A stretch of DNA of 64,000 nucleotides from Arenimonas fontis (GCF_008386465.1 NZ_VUOD01000002.1:186001-250000); one strand, 5' to 3'; shown: positions 21,286-33,161, counted from the first letter of the stretch. Notes: a model not told the origin generated them from the sequence alone. Program-made: numbers and translations.

Positions 21286-22215
21286 ATGCTCGACCTGTCG
21301 GCTTATGCAGTGAGGTTCCTGGAATACCTAGTCCTCATGGTTCTTTTCGGGGTCCCATTGCTCGGGTGGTACGGTTCGCGTCGAGCGGCACTCACCGATG
21401 CCCTGGCCGGATGGCCACTTATGGGCATTCTATTGGCAAGTGCCGCTGTCGGTATCGTGCTCACCGGCGCCGATGTGGTCTTCAAGACCGCGGGCATCAT
21501 GGGGATGCCGCTTGCCGACGTTGATCGCGCATCGCTTGGCTGGTATCTGCTCGAGACGTCCGCGGGCCGGGCAGCGATGGCGAGAGGCGCGCTGCTGCTC
21601 GCCCTGATGTTTGTGCTTGGATGGCATCGTCGCCGCGGGAAGGTGGAGCCCGCCTTCCCGCTGGCGGTGACGCTGGCGGGCGGCGCACTCGCTTCTCTGG
21701 CATGGAACGGCCACGCGGCCGCTGGTGAGGGCGTGGCAGGCGCGGTCCGGCTTGCTGCGGGCCTTGTCCATCTTCTTGCGGCAGGCGGCTGGATCGCAGC
21801 GGTCCTGATGTTCCTGGGGATGCTCCTGCGCGGCAAGGAGGCCTCCGGCAGCGGGCGTCTGCGATCAACGCATGACTTTCTGCATGGATTTTCGACGCTG
21901 GGAACGATTTTCGTTGCTGCGCTCGTCGTGTCCGGCATCGTGCACTACGGGGATCTCACCGCGTGGTCGTTTTCGGCCCTGTTTCAGAGCACCTACGGGA
22001 AGTTGCTGCTGTTCAAACTGGCTCTGTTCGGCGGAATGCTGGGTTTGGGAGCGCTGCACCGATGGACGCTGGTGCCGCGCCTGGGACGGGCGCTGACCAG
22101 CGGAGATCCCGCGCAGGAGGTGCGGGCTTTGCGGCAGAGTGTTACGGCTGAGGCCGCGCTGGCCATCTTGATCCTGGTTGTTGTTTCAGTGCTCGGGACG
22201 CTCAGCCCCGAATAG
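21286..22215 (+). CDS. copD: Copper transport membrane protein CopD
   Basis: A 309-residue inner-membrane protein with about eight hydrophobic segments (for example [20 protein letters not shown] and [15 protein letters not shown]) and the CopD-domain C-terminal half with [12 protein letters not shown] and [24 protein letters not shown]. It pairs with CopC and in the family is linked to copper uptake across the inner membrane. It lies 10 bp after copC. The next gene starts 62 bp downstream. Confidence 0.93.
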   Translation: MLDLSAYAVRFLEYLVLMVLFGVPLLGWYGSRRAALTDALAGWPLMGILLASAAVGIVLTGADVVFKTAGIMGMPLADVDRASLGWYLLETSAGRAAMARGALLLALMFVLGWHRRRGKVEPAFPLAVTLAGGALASLAWNGHAAAGEGVAGAVRLAAGLVHLLAAGGWIAAVLMFLGMLLRGKEASGSGRLRSTHDFLHGFSTLGTIFVAALVVSGIVHYGDLTAWSFSALFQSTYGKLLLFKLALFGGMLGLGALHRWTLVPRLGRALTSGDPAQEVRALRQSVTAEAALAILILVVVSVLGTLSPE

Positions 22216-22276
22216 CTGTGTAACCCCCAATGGCACACTGCCTTGGCAGTCCATCCCCACTAAAGCGAGCATCGGC

Positions 22277-24696
<2,420 letters not shown>

Positions 24697-24700
<4 letters not shown>

Positions 24701-24744
24701 CTTGAGTCAATTGCATCGGTCCTGGTAAGAGATAAGCTCAAGTC
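24697..24744. promoter_or_regulatory. Dyad-symmetric site between copF and the cus genes
   Basis: Arms GACTTGAG (24699-24706) and CTCAAGTC (24737-24744) form a perfect 8-bp inverted repeat 30 bp apart. The left arm lies within a smaller palindrome TTGACT-TG-AGTCAA (24697-24710) that contains a -35-like TTGACT. The element spans the whole copF-24745 gap and touches both the copF stop and the next start codon. A regulator site is inferred; no regulator gene lies in the island. Confidence 0.5.
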
Positions 24745-25167
24745 ATGGTCCGCATCCGCCATCGGAATTGGTTCCAGCGCACCGCCCTCCTCGCGATGGC
24801 GGCGCTGCTCTGGTCCCAGTTCGCGCTGGCAGGCCACGGCGAGTGCCTGGATCTCCCAGGCACGCCGGCGGCGTTTGTCGCTGCCGCCACCGACACCCGA
24901 CACGACCATGGCCACGGCTGCGATGCCGAGCTCCCCTCGGCGAGCAAGGCACTGTGCGACGCGCACTGCACCGCGGGTGACATCTCGGCGGACAGTGGGC
25001 GCATCCCTTCGATTCCGCCGCTCCTTGTCGGAGCATGGCTCTCCTGGTTCGCAGTCGCCGAGATCGGGGATGGTGCGCGGGGCGTCACGTCCACATGGGT
25101 GGATTCGCCACCCAGGCCCGCCTGGCACCGACCTACCGCCCATCCCGCGGCGCTCCTGCTGATCTGA
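24745..25167 (+). CDS. Small secreted Cys/His protein preceding cusC
   Basis: A 140-residue protein with a signal peptide (FQRTALLAMAALLWSQFALAGHG), a middle with Cys/His clusters (HGECLD, HDHGHGCDAEL, CDAHC) and a C-terminus ending WHRPTAHPAALLLI. Similar small proteins commonly precede cus/czc efflux operons in Xanthomonadales, but no function is known to me. It starts directly at the right arm of an inverted repeat and has no obvious ribosome-binding site. It is separated from cusC by 129 bp. Metal sensing or binding in the periplasm would fit its composition but is a guess. Confidence 0.7.
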   Translation: MVRIRHRNWFQRTALLAMAALLWSQFALAGHGECLDLPGTPAAFVAAATDTRHDHGHGCDAELPSASKALCDAHCTAGDISADSGRIPSIPPLLVGAWLSWFAVAEIGDGARGVTSTWVDSPPRPAWHRPTAHPAALLLI

Positions 25168-25296
25168 TGCCCGGACGCTGACTGCTCCGCACCTCTGTGC
25201 GGCGCGGTCCTGTGCGTTCGCGCCGTGGCTGCGTCACGGCATGTGTTCCTGCCCTCGTCCGAGCGACCTGCGTCGCGTCGGCCCAAGGACACTGAT

Positions 25297-26619
25297 ATGG
25301 CATCCCTGTTCGACCCGATGCAGGCCAGGCGCCTGCACCCTTACCCGCTGTTCCGCCGTCGGCCACTGCTCCGGCACCTGCTTGCCTGCGTGTTCGCCGG
25401 CGGCTTGTGGACGCTGGCGCTGCCCGCGACCGCCACCGAACCCATCCCGGGGCACAGCCTCGAGTCGATCCGCACCTGGGTTCTGGAACACAACCCCGAG
25501 CTGCGGGCCATGGACTTCGAAACCCAGGCCGCCGAAGCGAGGATCCTTCCCGCAGGTGCCCTGCCCGATCCGATGGCCTCGGTTGGATTCCGCGGCCTCG
25601 ATCCGGACAAGCCCTGGCGCACCGCCGGTGCCGAGCGCGAGGTGAACTACGCGCTGCGCCAGCGCTTCCCGCTCTGGGGCAAGCGTTCGCTGGCCCGCGA
25701 GGTCGCCACCCATGAGGCCGAGGCGATGCGGCTGGAGCGCGAAGCCACCGCGCGCACGCTGCTCGCCGAGGCCGAAGCCGCCTACGTCCGCTACTGGCAC
25801 GCCGACCAAGCGGTGGCGGTGCTCGACCGCCGCATCGCCCTGCTCCGCCAGGTCGAGGAAATAGCCGGCGTGCGCTACGCCCTGGGTCGCGCGGCGCAGC
25901 AGGATGCCATCCGCGCCCAGGTCGAGCAGACCAGCCTACAGCGCGAGCGGATCGAACGCCTCGCGACCAAGCAGGAGGCGGCCGCCACCTTGAACGCGGT
26001 GCTGGGGCGCCGGTCCGATGCACCGCTGGCGACTCCCGGCGAGGCGCCGCGCCTCGCCGTCCACAGCGCCTCGCTTGCCGAGGTACTGGATGACGCCGAT
26101 GCGCATCCCGCGGTGCGCTCGCAGCAGGCCCGCGCCGAGGCGGCGCGCACGAACGTGGTGCTGCAGCGTCGCAACCGCTTTCCGGACATCACCCTGGGCG
26201 TGGGCGCGATGCAGCTCGGCAACGGTATCGAGAGCACCGAACTGATGCTCGAGGTCGAGATCCCGTTCCAGCAGCGCGCCCGCCGCGAACGCGAGCGCGA
26301 ATCGCGCCTGCTCGAAGAAGCAGCGCTCGCCCGCAGGGACGCCACGCTGCGGGCCGTGGAGGAACGCGGCGCCTCTGCCTGGGCGCAGTGGACCAGCGCA
26401 CGCGAACGTCGCGAGCTGATCGAGAACACGCTGCTGCCGCAGGCCGACGCCACCTGGCAATCCGCCCTGGCCAGCTACCAGGTCGGCGAAGTCGACTTCG
26501 GAACGCTGCTGGAAGCACTCAATGAATGGCAGGGCGCCGACCTCGCACGGGTCGATGCACTGCGTGACGAACTGTTGGGCGCCGCCGCCGTGCGCGCCAT
26601 CGAAGGAGAGATCCGATGA
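25297..26619 (+). CDS. cusC: Outer-membrane channel of metal efflux system (CusC/CzcC, TolC family)
   Basis: A 440-residue TolC-family protein that forms the outer-membrane duct of the tripartite pump. A signal region (LLRHLLACVFAGGLWTLALPATA) is followed by two structural repeats of long alpha-helices with OEP-family patterns (LVLEHNPELRAMDFE-like at 60-75, QRFPLWGKRSLAREV, LLEALNEWQ near the end). The start at 25297 is preferred over an upstream frame start at 25225 because it is nearer the signal peptide. The stop overlaps the next gene (ATGA, 26616-26619), so the three efflux genes form one operon. Confidence 0.92.
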   Translation: MASLFDPMQARRLHPYPLFRRRPLLRHLLACVFAGGLWTLALPATATEPIPGHSLESIRTWVLEHNPELRAMDFETQAAEARILPAGALPDPMASVGFRGLDPDKPWRTAGAEREVNYALRQRFPLWGKRSLAREVATHEAEAMRLEREATARTLLAEAEAAYVRYWHADQAVAVLDRRIALLRQVEEIAGVRYALGRAAQQDAIRAQVEQTSLQRERIERLATKQEAAATLNAVLGRRSDAPLATPGEAPRLAVHSASLAEVLDDADAHPAVRSQQARAEAARTNVVLQRRNRFPDITLGVGAMQLGNGIESTELMLEVEIPFQQRARRERERESRLLEEAALARRDATLRAVEERGASAWAQWTSARERRELIENTLLPQADATWQSALASYQVGEVDFGTLLEALNEWQGADLARVDALRDELLGAAAVRAIEGEIR

Positions 26620-28163
26620 CCCGTGTCCAGACCCTGTCGCTCGCCATCGGCGTCGCACTCGCCGCCCTCGCCGTCGGCTGGATGGCCGGCCGCGCGACGA
26701 ACGATGCTCCGAGCGCAGCCACGTCCGCCGAAGCGCCGGCCGCGGAACGCAAGGTGCTCTATTACCGCAATCCCATGGGCCTTCCGGACACCTCGCCGGT
26801 GCCGAAGAAGGACCCGATGGGAATGGACTACATCCCCGTCTACGAAGGCGAGGAGGCCACCGCACCCGGCACCGTCGTGCTGACGCCGGAGAAGGTGCAG
26901 ACGCTCGGTGTGCGCACGGCGGTGGTGGAACGCGCGCCGCTGGCCGCCGGGGTGCGCGCCAGCGCCACGCTGGAGATCGACGAGACCCGGCAGTACGCGA
27001 TCGCACCGCGTTTCGAAGGCTGGATCGAGCGCCTGTACGCCGACCAGACCGGCATGCGCGTGCGCCGCGGCCAGCCGCTGATGCGCGTGTACAGCCCGGA
27101 GCTGATGGCGGCGCAGCAGGAGTACCGCGTCGCCGATGCGGCGGCGCGCAAGCTCGCGCAGAGCGATCCGGTCAGCGCCGCCTCGATGACGCGCCTGCGC
27201 GATGCGGCGGTGGCCCGCCTGCGCAACTGGCAGATCGCCCCGCGCCAGCTCGGACAGGGCGACGGCAGCTTCGTGCTGACCTCGCCGGCGGACGCGGTGG
27301 TGATCGAGAAGCCGGTCGTGCAGGGCGCGCGCTTCGAGCCGGGCGAGACCGTGCTGCGGCTGGCGGACCTGTCCACGGTGTGGGCGGTGGCGCACGTGCC
27401 AGCCGCGCAGGCGGCGGAGCTGCGGGTCGGACAGGCCGCGCGTTTCGAATCCACCACCCTGCCCGGCCGTCGCTTCGACGGCACGGTGACGTTCGTGCAG
27501 CCGGTGCTGGACACCGCCACGCGCACGGTGCAGGTGCGGGTGGCGCTGCCGAATCGGGACGGCGTGCTGCGTCCCGGCCTGTTCGGCGCGATCGTGCTGG
27601 AGCGCGACGACCCGACGCCGGTGCTGAGCGTGCCGCGCTCGGCGGTGCTCGACAGCGGACTGCGCCAGGTGGTGCTGGTCGAGCGCGCGCCCGGCCGGTT
27701 CGAGCCGCGCGAGGTGCGCACCGGGCGGCGCGCCGGCGATCGCGTCGAGATCCTGGAAGGCGTGCGCGAAGGCGAACGCGTGGTGGTGGCGGCGAACTTC
27801 CTGATCGACGCCGAGAGCAACCTGCAGGCGGCGTTGCAGGGACTGGGCGCGCACGCCGGCCACGGTGGGTCCGCACCCGCCGCACAGGCGACCGCGCCCG
27901 CGGCGGTGGACCACGCCGGACATGGGCCGGCGATGCCACCGGTCGATACGAAGAAGGACACGCAGCCGGCCCCGGCCACGCCGCGACCGACGCCGCAGGC
28001 GCCCGCGCAGCCGTCGCCGGCGCCGGCCGACCCGCACGCGGGCCACGCCCCGACCGCGTCGCCCGATCCGCACGCCGGGCACGCCCCGCCCCCGCCATCC
28101 GATCCGCACGCCGGCCACGCGCCGGCAACCGACGGCACGCACGACGGCCAGGAGGACCGCTGA
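26616..28163 (+). CDS. cusB: Periplasmic adaptor of Cu/Ag efflux system (CusB-like)
   Basis: A 515-residue membrane fusion protein linking the RND pump to the outer-membrane channel. An N-terminal membrane anchor (LAIGVALAALAVGWMAG) leads to a heavy-metal-binding segment (YYRNPMGLPDTSPVPKKDPMGMDYIP, about 47-72), then barrel-sandwich and beta-barrel domains. The last 100 residues are an unusual Pro/Ala/His-rich tail ending in three 12-residue repeats of DPHAGHAP (472-507). It overlaps cusC by 4 bp and ends 1 bp before cusA. The tail is not part of the ordinary CusB fold and may bind extra metal. Confidence 0.94.
   Translation: MTRVQTLSLAIGVALAALAVGWMAGRATNDAPSAATSAEAPAAERKVLYYRNPMGLPDTSPVPKKDPMGMDYIPVYEGEEATAPGTVVLTPEKVQTLGVRTAVVERAPLAAGVRASATLEIDETRQYAIAPRFEGWIERLYADQTGMRVRRGQPLMRVYSPELMAAQQEYRVADAAARKLAQSDPVSAASMTRLRDAAVARLRNWQIAPRQLGQGDGSFVLTSPADAVVIEKPVVQGARFEPGETVLRLADLSTVWAVAHVPAAQAAELRVGQAARFESTTLPGRRFDGTVTFVQPVLDTATRTVQVRVALPNRDGVLRPGLFGAIVLERDDPTPVLSVPRSAVLDSGLRQVVLVERAPGRFEPREVRTGRRAGDRVEILEGVREGERVVVAANFLIDAESNLQAALQGLGAHAGHGGSAPAAQATAPAAVDHAGHGPAMPPVDTKKDTQPAPATPRPTPQAPAQPSPAPADPHAGHAPTASPDPHAGHAPPPPSDPHAGHAPATDGTHDGQEDR
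28029..28136 (+). repeat. Three 36-bp tandem repeats in cusB
   Basis: Three imperfect copies of 36 bp, each encoding DPHAGHAP plus four variable residues (TASP, PPPS, ATDG). They give the CusB C-terminus three evenly spaced HxxH pairs. A related DPHAGHA unit occurs in CopA (near base 17127). Confidence 0.85.
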
Positions 28164-28164
28164 C

Positions 28165-31100
28165 ATGCTCGGCCGCATCATCGAGTGGTCGGTCCGCAAC
28201 GTCTTCCTGATCGCGGTGATGACGCTGGCGGTGATCGCCGGCGGCGTCTACACGCTGCTGCGCACTCCGCTGGACGCGCAGCCGGATCTGTCCGACGTGC
28301 AGGTGATCGTGCTCACCGAGTATCCGGGGCAGGCGCCGCAGGTAGTCGAGGACCAGGTCACCTACCCGCTCACCAGCGCGCTGCTGTCGGTGCCGAAGTC
28401 GAAGGTGGTGCGCGGTTTCTCGTTCTTCGGCGCCTCGTTCGTCTACGTGATCTTCGAGGACGGCACCGACCTCTACTGGGCGCGCTCGCGCGTGCTCGAA
28501 TACCTCAACTTCGCCTCGAAGAACCTGCCGGCCGGCGTCACCCCGAGCCTCGGGCCGGATGCCACCGGCGTCGGCTGGGTCTACCAGTACGTGCTGCAGA
28601 GCGACCGCCACTCGCTGGACGAGCTGCGCACGATGCAGGACTGGTATGTGCGCTACCAGCTCGCCAAGGCGCCGGGCGTGGCGGAGATCGCCAGCGTCGG
28701 CGGTTTCGTGCGCCAGTATTCGGTCACCGTCGATCCGGCGCGCCTGCGCGAGTACGGCATCCCGCTGGCGCGCGTGTCGCAGGTGGTGCGCGAGAGCAAC
28801 CGCGATGTCGGCGGCCGCGTGGTCGAGATGGCCGAGACCGAATACATGGTGCGCGGCCGCGGCTACCTGCGTGGCGTGGAGGATATCGAGAACCTGGTGC
28901 TGAAGGCGGAGGGCGGCGCGCCGGTGCGCGTCGGCGACGTCGCCCACGTCGAACTGGTGCCGGACGAGCGCCGCGGCCTGGCCGAGCTCGACGGCGAAGG
29001 CGAGACGGTCGCCGGCATCGCGGTGGCGCGCTACGGCGAAAACGCGCTGGCGGTGATCCACGGCCTGAAGGAGAAGCTGGCCGAGATCCGCGGCGGCCTG
29101 CCCGCGGGCATCAGCCTGCGCACGGTGTACGACCGCTCCGAGCTGATCCACCGCGCGATTGCGACCCTGCGCACCACGCTGATCGAGGAGAGCCTGATCG
29201 TCGCGCTGGTCTGCCTGGTATTCCTGTTCCACGCCCGCAGCGCGCTGGTGGCGATCGTGATGCTGCCGGTCGGCGTGCTGATCGCGTTCATCGCCATGCG
29301 CGTGCTCGGACTCAACAGCAACATCATGAGCCTGGGCGGCATCGCCATCGCCATCGGCGCAATGGTGGACGCGGCGATCGTGATGATCGAGAACGCGCAC
29401 AAGCACATCGAGCGCGACGACGGCACGCGCAGCCGCGCGCAACTGATCATCGACGCCTGCCGCGAGGTCGGCCCGGCGCTGTTCTTCAGCCTGATGATCA
29501 TCACCGTCTCGTTCCTGCCGGTGTTCGCGCTGGAGGCGCAGGAAGGACGGCTGTTCCGGCCGCTGGCGTTCACCAAGACCTTCGCGATGGCCGGCGGCGC
29601 GCTGCTGTCGATCACGCTGGTGCCGGTGCTGATGCTGCTGTTCGTGCGCGGCCGGATCGTGCCGGAGGCGAAGAACCCGGTGAACCGCGTGCTGATCGCC
29701 GGCTACCGCCCGGTGATCAACGCGGTGCTGCGCCACAGGCTCGCCACCCTCGTGCTGGCGGTGGTCGCGCCGCTGGCCACGCTGTGGCCGGCATCGCGCC
29801 TGGGCAGCGAGTTCATGCCGACGCTCAACGAAGGCACCCTGCTCTACATGCCGGCCTCGCTGCCGGCGATGTCGGCGACCAAGGCGGCGCAACTGCTGCA
29901 ACAGCAGGACCGCATCATCAGGAGCTTCCCCGAGGTCGAATCGGTGTTCGGCAAGGCCGGACGCGCCAACACCGCCACCGACCCCGCGCCGCTGGAGATG
30001 TTCGAGACCGTCATCAACCTCAAGCCCGAATCCGAATGGCGCGAGGGGATGACGGTGGACAAACTGATCGCCGAAATGGACCGCGCGCTGAGTTTCCCCG
30101 GCGTCGCCAACTCCTGGACCATGCCGATCAAGGCGCGCACCGACATGCTGGCCACCGGCATCCGCACGCCGGTCGGCATCAAGGTGTTCGGCCGCGACCT
30201 GGCGCAGATGGAGACGCTGGCGCGGCAGATCGAGGCGGCGGTGCGCAAGGTGCCGGGCACCACCAGCGCTTACGCCGAGCGGCTCACCGGCGGCTACTAT
30301 CTCGACGTCGAACCCGACCGCGCGCGGCTGGCGCAGTACGGCGTCACGCCCGGCGAGCTGCAGGACGTGGTGGCGGCCGCGCTGGGCGGCGAGATGGTGA
30401 CCACGCTGGTGCAGGGACGCGAGCGCTTCGGGCTGATCGTGCGCTACCCGCGCGAGCTGCGCGACGATCCGCAGCGCATCGCCGACAACGTGCTGGTGCC
30501 GACCATGGACGGCGCGCAGGTGCCGCTGGGCGAACTGGCCACGGTGGTGGTGCGCAAGGGTGCGCCCAGCATCCGGACCGAGAACGCGATGCTGTCGGCC
30601 TACATCTACGTCGACACCCGCGAGAGCGACATCGGCCGCTACGTGCGCGCCGCGCAGCAGGCGGTGGCCGAGTCGGTGAAGTTCCCGCCCGGCACGTACG
30701 CCACCTGGAGCGGGCAGTACGAGTACATGCAGCGCGCCGCGGCGAAGATGCGGATCGTGGTGCCGGTGACGCTGGCGCTGATCTTCCTGCTGCTGTACCT
30801 CAACTTCCGGCGCGTCACCGAATCGCTGATCGTGATGCTGTCGGTGCCGTTCGCGCTGGTGGGCGGCGTCTGGCTGATGTGGGCGCTCGACTACAACCTC
30901 AGCGTGGCGGTGGCGGTCGGCTTCATCGCACTGGCCGGCGTCGCCGCGGAAACCGGCGTGGTGATGCTGATCTATCTCGACCACGCGCTGGAAGCTCGCG
31001 CCGCGCAGCGCCAGGCCGAAGGCCGCTCGCTGGATGCCGGCGATCTGCGCGACGCGATCATCGAAGGCGCGGTCGACCGCGTGCGCCCGAAGATGATGAC

Positions 31101-31317
31101 CGTGGTCGCGATCATGGCCGGCCTGCTGCCGATCATGTGGAGCAGCGGCACAGGCTCGGAAGTCATGCGCCGCATCGCCGCGCCGATGGTGGGCGGCATG
31201 GTGTCGTCGACGGTGCTGACGCTGGTGGTGATCCCGGCACTGTACTCGTTGATCAAGCAGCGGCAGCTGGCCAGGAAGCGGCCAATGGCTGCTGCGCTGC
31301 CGGCGGACGTGTCGTGA
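28165..31317 (+). CDS. cusA: Heavy-metal RND efflux pump (CusA family)
   Basis: A 1050-residue proton-driven pump of the HME-RND family. Family features include the N-terminal membrane segment after MLGRIIEWSVRNVFLI, two large periplasmic loops, and the proton-relay region AIAIGAMVDAAIVMIENAHKHIE (about 392-414). Twelve membrane segments can be counted, and the C-terminal half repeats the fold (SVAVAVGFIALAGVAAETGVVM). The start at 28165 has GGAGG ahead and follows cusB by one base. Methionines such as those in RTDMLATGIRTPVG match the CusA-type (Cu/Ag) loop rather than CzcA. The copper context supports Cu(I)/Ag(I) as substrate. Confidence 0.95.
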   Translation: MLGRIIEWSVRNVFLIAVMTLAVIAGGVYTLLRTPLDAQPDLSDVQVIVLTEYPGQAPQVVEDQVTYPLTSALLSVPKSKVVRGFSFFGASFVYVIFEDGTDLYWARSRVLEYLNFASKNLPAGVTPSLGPDATGVGWVYQYVLQSDRHSLDELRTMQDWYVRYQLAKAPGVAEIASVGGFVRQYSVTVDPARLREYGIPLARVSQVVRESNRDVGGRVVEMAETEYMVRGRGYLRGVEDIENLVLKAEGGAPVRVGDVAHVELVPDERRGLAELDGEGETVAGIAVARYGENALAVIHGLKEKLAEIRGGLPAGISLRTVYDRSELIHRAIATLRTTLIEESLIVALVCLVFLFHARSALVAIVMLPVGVLIAFIAMRVLGLNSNIMSLGGIAIAIGAMVDAAIVMIENAHKHIERDDGTRSRAQLIIDACREVGPALFFSLMIITVSFLPVFALEAQEGRLFRPLAFTKTFAMAGGALLSITLVPVLMLLFVRGRIVPEAKNPVNRVLIAGYRPVINAVLRHRLATLVLAVVAPLATLWPASRLGSEFMPTLNEGTLLYMPASLPAMSATKAAQLLQQQDRIIRSFPEVESVFGKAGRANTATDPAPLEMFETVINLKPESEWREGMTVDKLIAEMDRALSFPGVANSWTMPIKARTDMLATGIRTPVGIKVFGRDLAQMETLARQIEAAVRKVPGTTSAYAERLTGGYYLDVEPDRARLAQYGVTPGELQDVVAAALGGEMVTTLVQGRERFGLIVRYPRELRDDPQRIADNVLVPTMDGAQVPLGELATVVVRKGAPSIRTENAMLSAYIYVDTRESDIGRYVRAAQQAVAESVKFPPGTYATWSGQYEYMQRAAAKMRIVVPVTLALIFLLLYLNFRRVTESLIVMLSVPFALVGGVWLMWALDYNLSVAVAVGFIALAGVAAETGVVMLIYLDHALEARAAQRQAEGRSLDAGDLRDAIIEGAVDRVRPKMMTVVAIMAGLLPIMWSSGTGSEVMRRIAAPMVGGMVSSTVLTLVVIPALYSLIKQRQLARKRPMAAALPADVS

Positions 31318-31379
31318 TGTGGCCGACCTTCAACGCGCCAGGGCAAAGGCGGTCCGCGTGTGCGTTGACCCAAGCTTTA

Positions 31380-32704
31380 GCAGCTTGTTGAAATTCTCCC
31401 GCGCCAGAGCTTGCTTTCAAGCCCTCTGTTTGCGATATCGACCTCAGCCATAGTGGAGGGCGTGGGATGCGCGGTGCAGACGTCACTCAGGAATCGTTGT
31501 TCACGGTCGCCAAGCTCGCCGACTTCGTCCCGGCGAACCATCCGCTCCGATCCATTCGGGAGCTGGCCGATGAGGCGCTCAGGCGCATGAGCGGCCTGTT
31601 TTCGGCGCTGTACGCCGATACCGGCCGCGCCTCCATCGCGCCGGAGAAACTGATGCGGGCGCAGCTGCTGCAGCTGTTCTACTCGATCCGGAGCGAGCGG
31701 ATGCTGATGGAGCAGCTCCACTACAACCTGCTGTTCCGCTGGTTCGTCGGTATCGCGATCGACGAGCCGGTCTGGGATCACTCCGTGTTCTCGAAGAACC
31801 GGGATCGTTTGAACGGAAACGAGGTGGCGAGCGAGTTTCTGGCCGAGGTGGTGCGGTTGGCGGAAAAGCGGGGCCTGATGTCGGACGAGCATTTCTCGGT
31901 CGACGGCACGCTGCTGCAGGCGTGGGCCTCGTACAAGAGCTTCCGTCCCAAGGATGGGACGCCGAAGGACCCACCGGGTGGTGGGCATCGCAACGCCCAG
32001 CCTGATTTCAAGGGTCAGAAGCGTCGCAACGAAACGCACGAATCGGCCAGCGATCCGGACGCCAGGCTTTACCGCAAGGGCAATACCGGGGCGCAGCTGA
32101 GCTACCAGGCCCATGTGCTCATGGAGCATCGCAGCGGCCTGGTGCGTGCAGCGTGTGTCACGCAGGCCAGCGGCCATGGTGAGCGTGACGCGGCGTTGGC
32201 GATGCTTGGTTCGCTGCGCGGCCGACGACGGCGCACGCTGGCCGCGGACAAGGGGTACGACACGGCGGACTTCGTCGCGGGCTGTCGGGCCATGGGTATC
32301 ACCCCGCACGTTGCGCAGAACACCTCGCACCGCCGCAGCGCCATCGATGGCCGCACTACCCGACACGCCGGGTATGCGATCAGCCTGCGGACGCGCGCCT
32401 GGATCGAAACGCACTTCGGATGGCTCAAGGCGGCTGCCGGAATGCGTCAGGTCAAGCAGCGCGGCCTTACGAAGGTCGAGGTGCTGTTTCAGCTGGCGAT
32501 GGCGGCGAGCAACCTCGTCCGCCTGCCGAAGCTGATCGCCGCGGGGGCCGCGTGATGGCGGCCCCGGCGGGGAAGGTGCGCCTGGAAGTCCGAAAGCGGG
32601 CTTGTTTCAGAGCGCGGGACGCGCTTGCGGAGCGCTTGAGCAGCGAGAAATCCGCGCTGCCGACCGAGTCGGGGGCTTCGCCGGGTCGAATTTCAACAGG
32701 CTGA
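31380..32704 (+). mobile_element. IS5-like insertion sequence
   Basis: The terminal inverted repeats share CAGC(T/C)TGTTGAAATTC: left end at 31381-31396, right end at 32688-32703 (reverse complement). The element carries one transposase gene and sits 60 bp past the cusA stop codon. TAG flanks the outer side on the left and recurs one base out on the right, a possible target duplication. Exact ends are uncertain by a few bases. Confidence 0.75.
31467..32555 (+). CDS. IS5-family DDE transposase
   Basis: A 362-residue transposase of the IS5/IS1182-like type. The N-terminal domain begins with the typical LADFVPANHPLRSIRELADEAL. The catalytic acidic residues are in FSVDGTLLQAW (first Asp), ADKGYDTADF (second Asp) and TRAWIETHFGWLK (Glu), so the active site is intact and the gene appears functional. 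Terminal inverted repeats lie on both sides. The reading frame is unbroken, suggesting a more recent arrival than the decayed fragment to its right. Confidence 0.93.
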   Translation: MRGADVTQESLFTVAKLADFVPANHPLRSIRELADEALRRMSGLFSALYADTGRASIAPEKLMRAQLLQLFYSIRSERMLMEQLHYNLLFRWFVGIAIDEPVWDHSVFSKNRDRLNGNEVASEFLAEVVRLAEKRGLMSDEHFSVDGTLLQAWASYKSFRPKDGTPKDPPGGGHRNAQPDFKGQKRRNETHESASDPDARLYRKGNTGAQLSYQAHVLMEHRSGLVRAACVTQASGHGERDAALAMLGSLRGRRRRTLAADKGYDTADFVAGCRAMGITPHVAQNTSHRRSAIDGRTTRHAGYAISLRTRAWIETHFGWLKAAAGMRQVKQRGLTKVEVLFQLAMAASNLVRLPKLIAAGAA

Positions 32705-32719
32705 TAGGGGCCGCTTCGC

Positions 32720-33060
32720 CTTCAGTCGGTTGGGCGACGCCGAAGCTGAATTCTTGTTGGAGATATTGCTCGAGGGCATCGCCAAAAGTCTCCCGCAAGT
32801 GCTTCTCGGTGGCGGGGTCGAGCGCCATCCTCGCACCGTCCTCGCTGCCGGTCAACGCAGCCGCGCCGATCGCCCGGCCGCCGCTGGTTTCAATGTGGCC
32901 TCGCAGGCGTGCCAGGGTGCCCCGAGCGCGACGGCGTCGTCCACGATCAGTCAATCGCCAGGCTCGACCTTGCCATCGAACGCCGGCTGGAAGGCTAGGC
33001 GGTGGAAGGCACCGGCTCCCCCGCGTACGCGGTGATCAACCGATCTGGTGACGACGCTGC
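32720..33060 (-). pseudogene. Phosphoribosyltransferase-like domain remnant
   Basis: Read on the minus strand, three pieces in different frames line up as one protein: RGGAGAFHRLAFQPAFDGKVEPGD (about 33032-32957), a stop codon, then LIVDDAVALG (about 32955-32926), a one-base shift, and GTLARLRGHIETSGGRAIGAAALTG (from about 32924), continuing to QEFSFGVAQPTEGEA. VDDAVALGGT is the PRPP-binding loop pattern of phosphoribosyltransferases. Such domains occur inside large proteins of conjugative and phage-like elements. At least two lesions show it is decayed. It lies between the insertion sequence and the right-hand cinA repeat. Confidence 0.6.
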
Positions 33061-33115
33061 CGATGCTGGCGGTGTTCGAGCGGGGCGCGGACGGCGTCTG
33101 TGGCGTGACTAGGTG

Positions 33116-33161
33116 CCAGGGCGTGCAGAGTGTCGTCGTCGGGGATGGCAGCGGTGTCCAT
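33116..33161. repeat. Right copy of 46-bp direct repeat (cinA 5' end)
   Basis: This repeats 14568-14613 with three mismatches. Read on the minus strand it gives MDTAAIPDDDTLHALA, the CinA N-terminus, and then runs into unrelated sequence. The bases to its right (33162-33207) are therefore likely to be the native cinA upstream region. No gene is seen between it and the blaI promoter. Confidence 0.8.

Noticed and set aside
27172-30984. A 1270-codon open frame antisense to cusB and cusA
   Set aside because: It mirrors the GC-rich third positions of cusB/cusA, has a His/Arg/Asp-biased composition with no domain, and cusA is unmistakable on the other strand.
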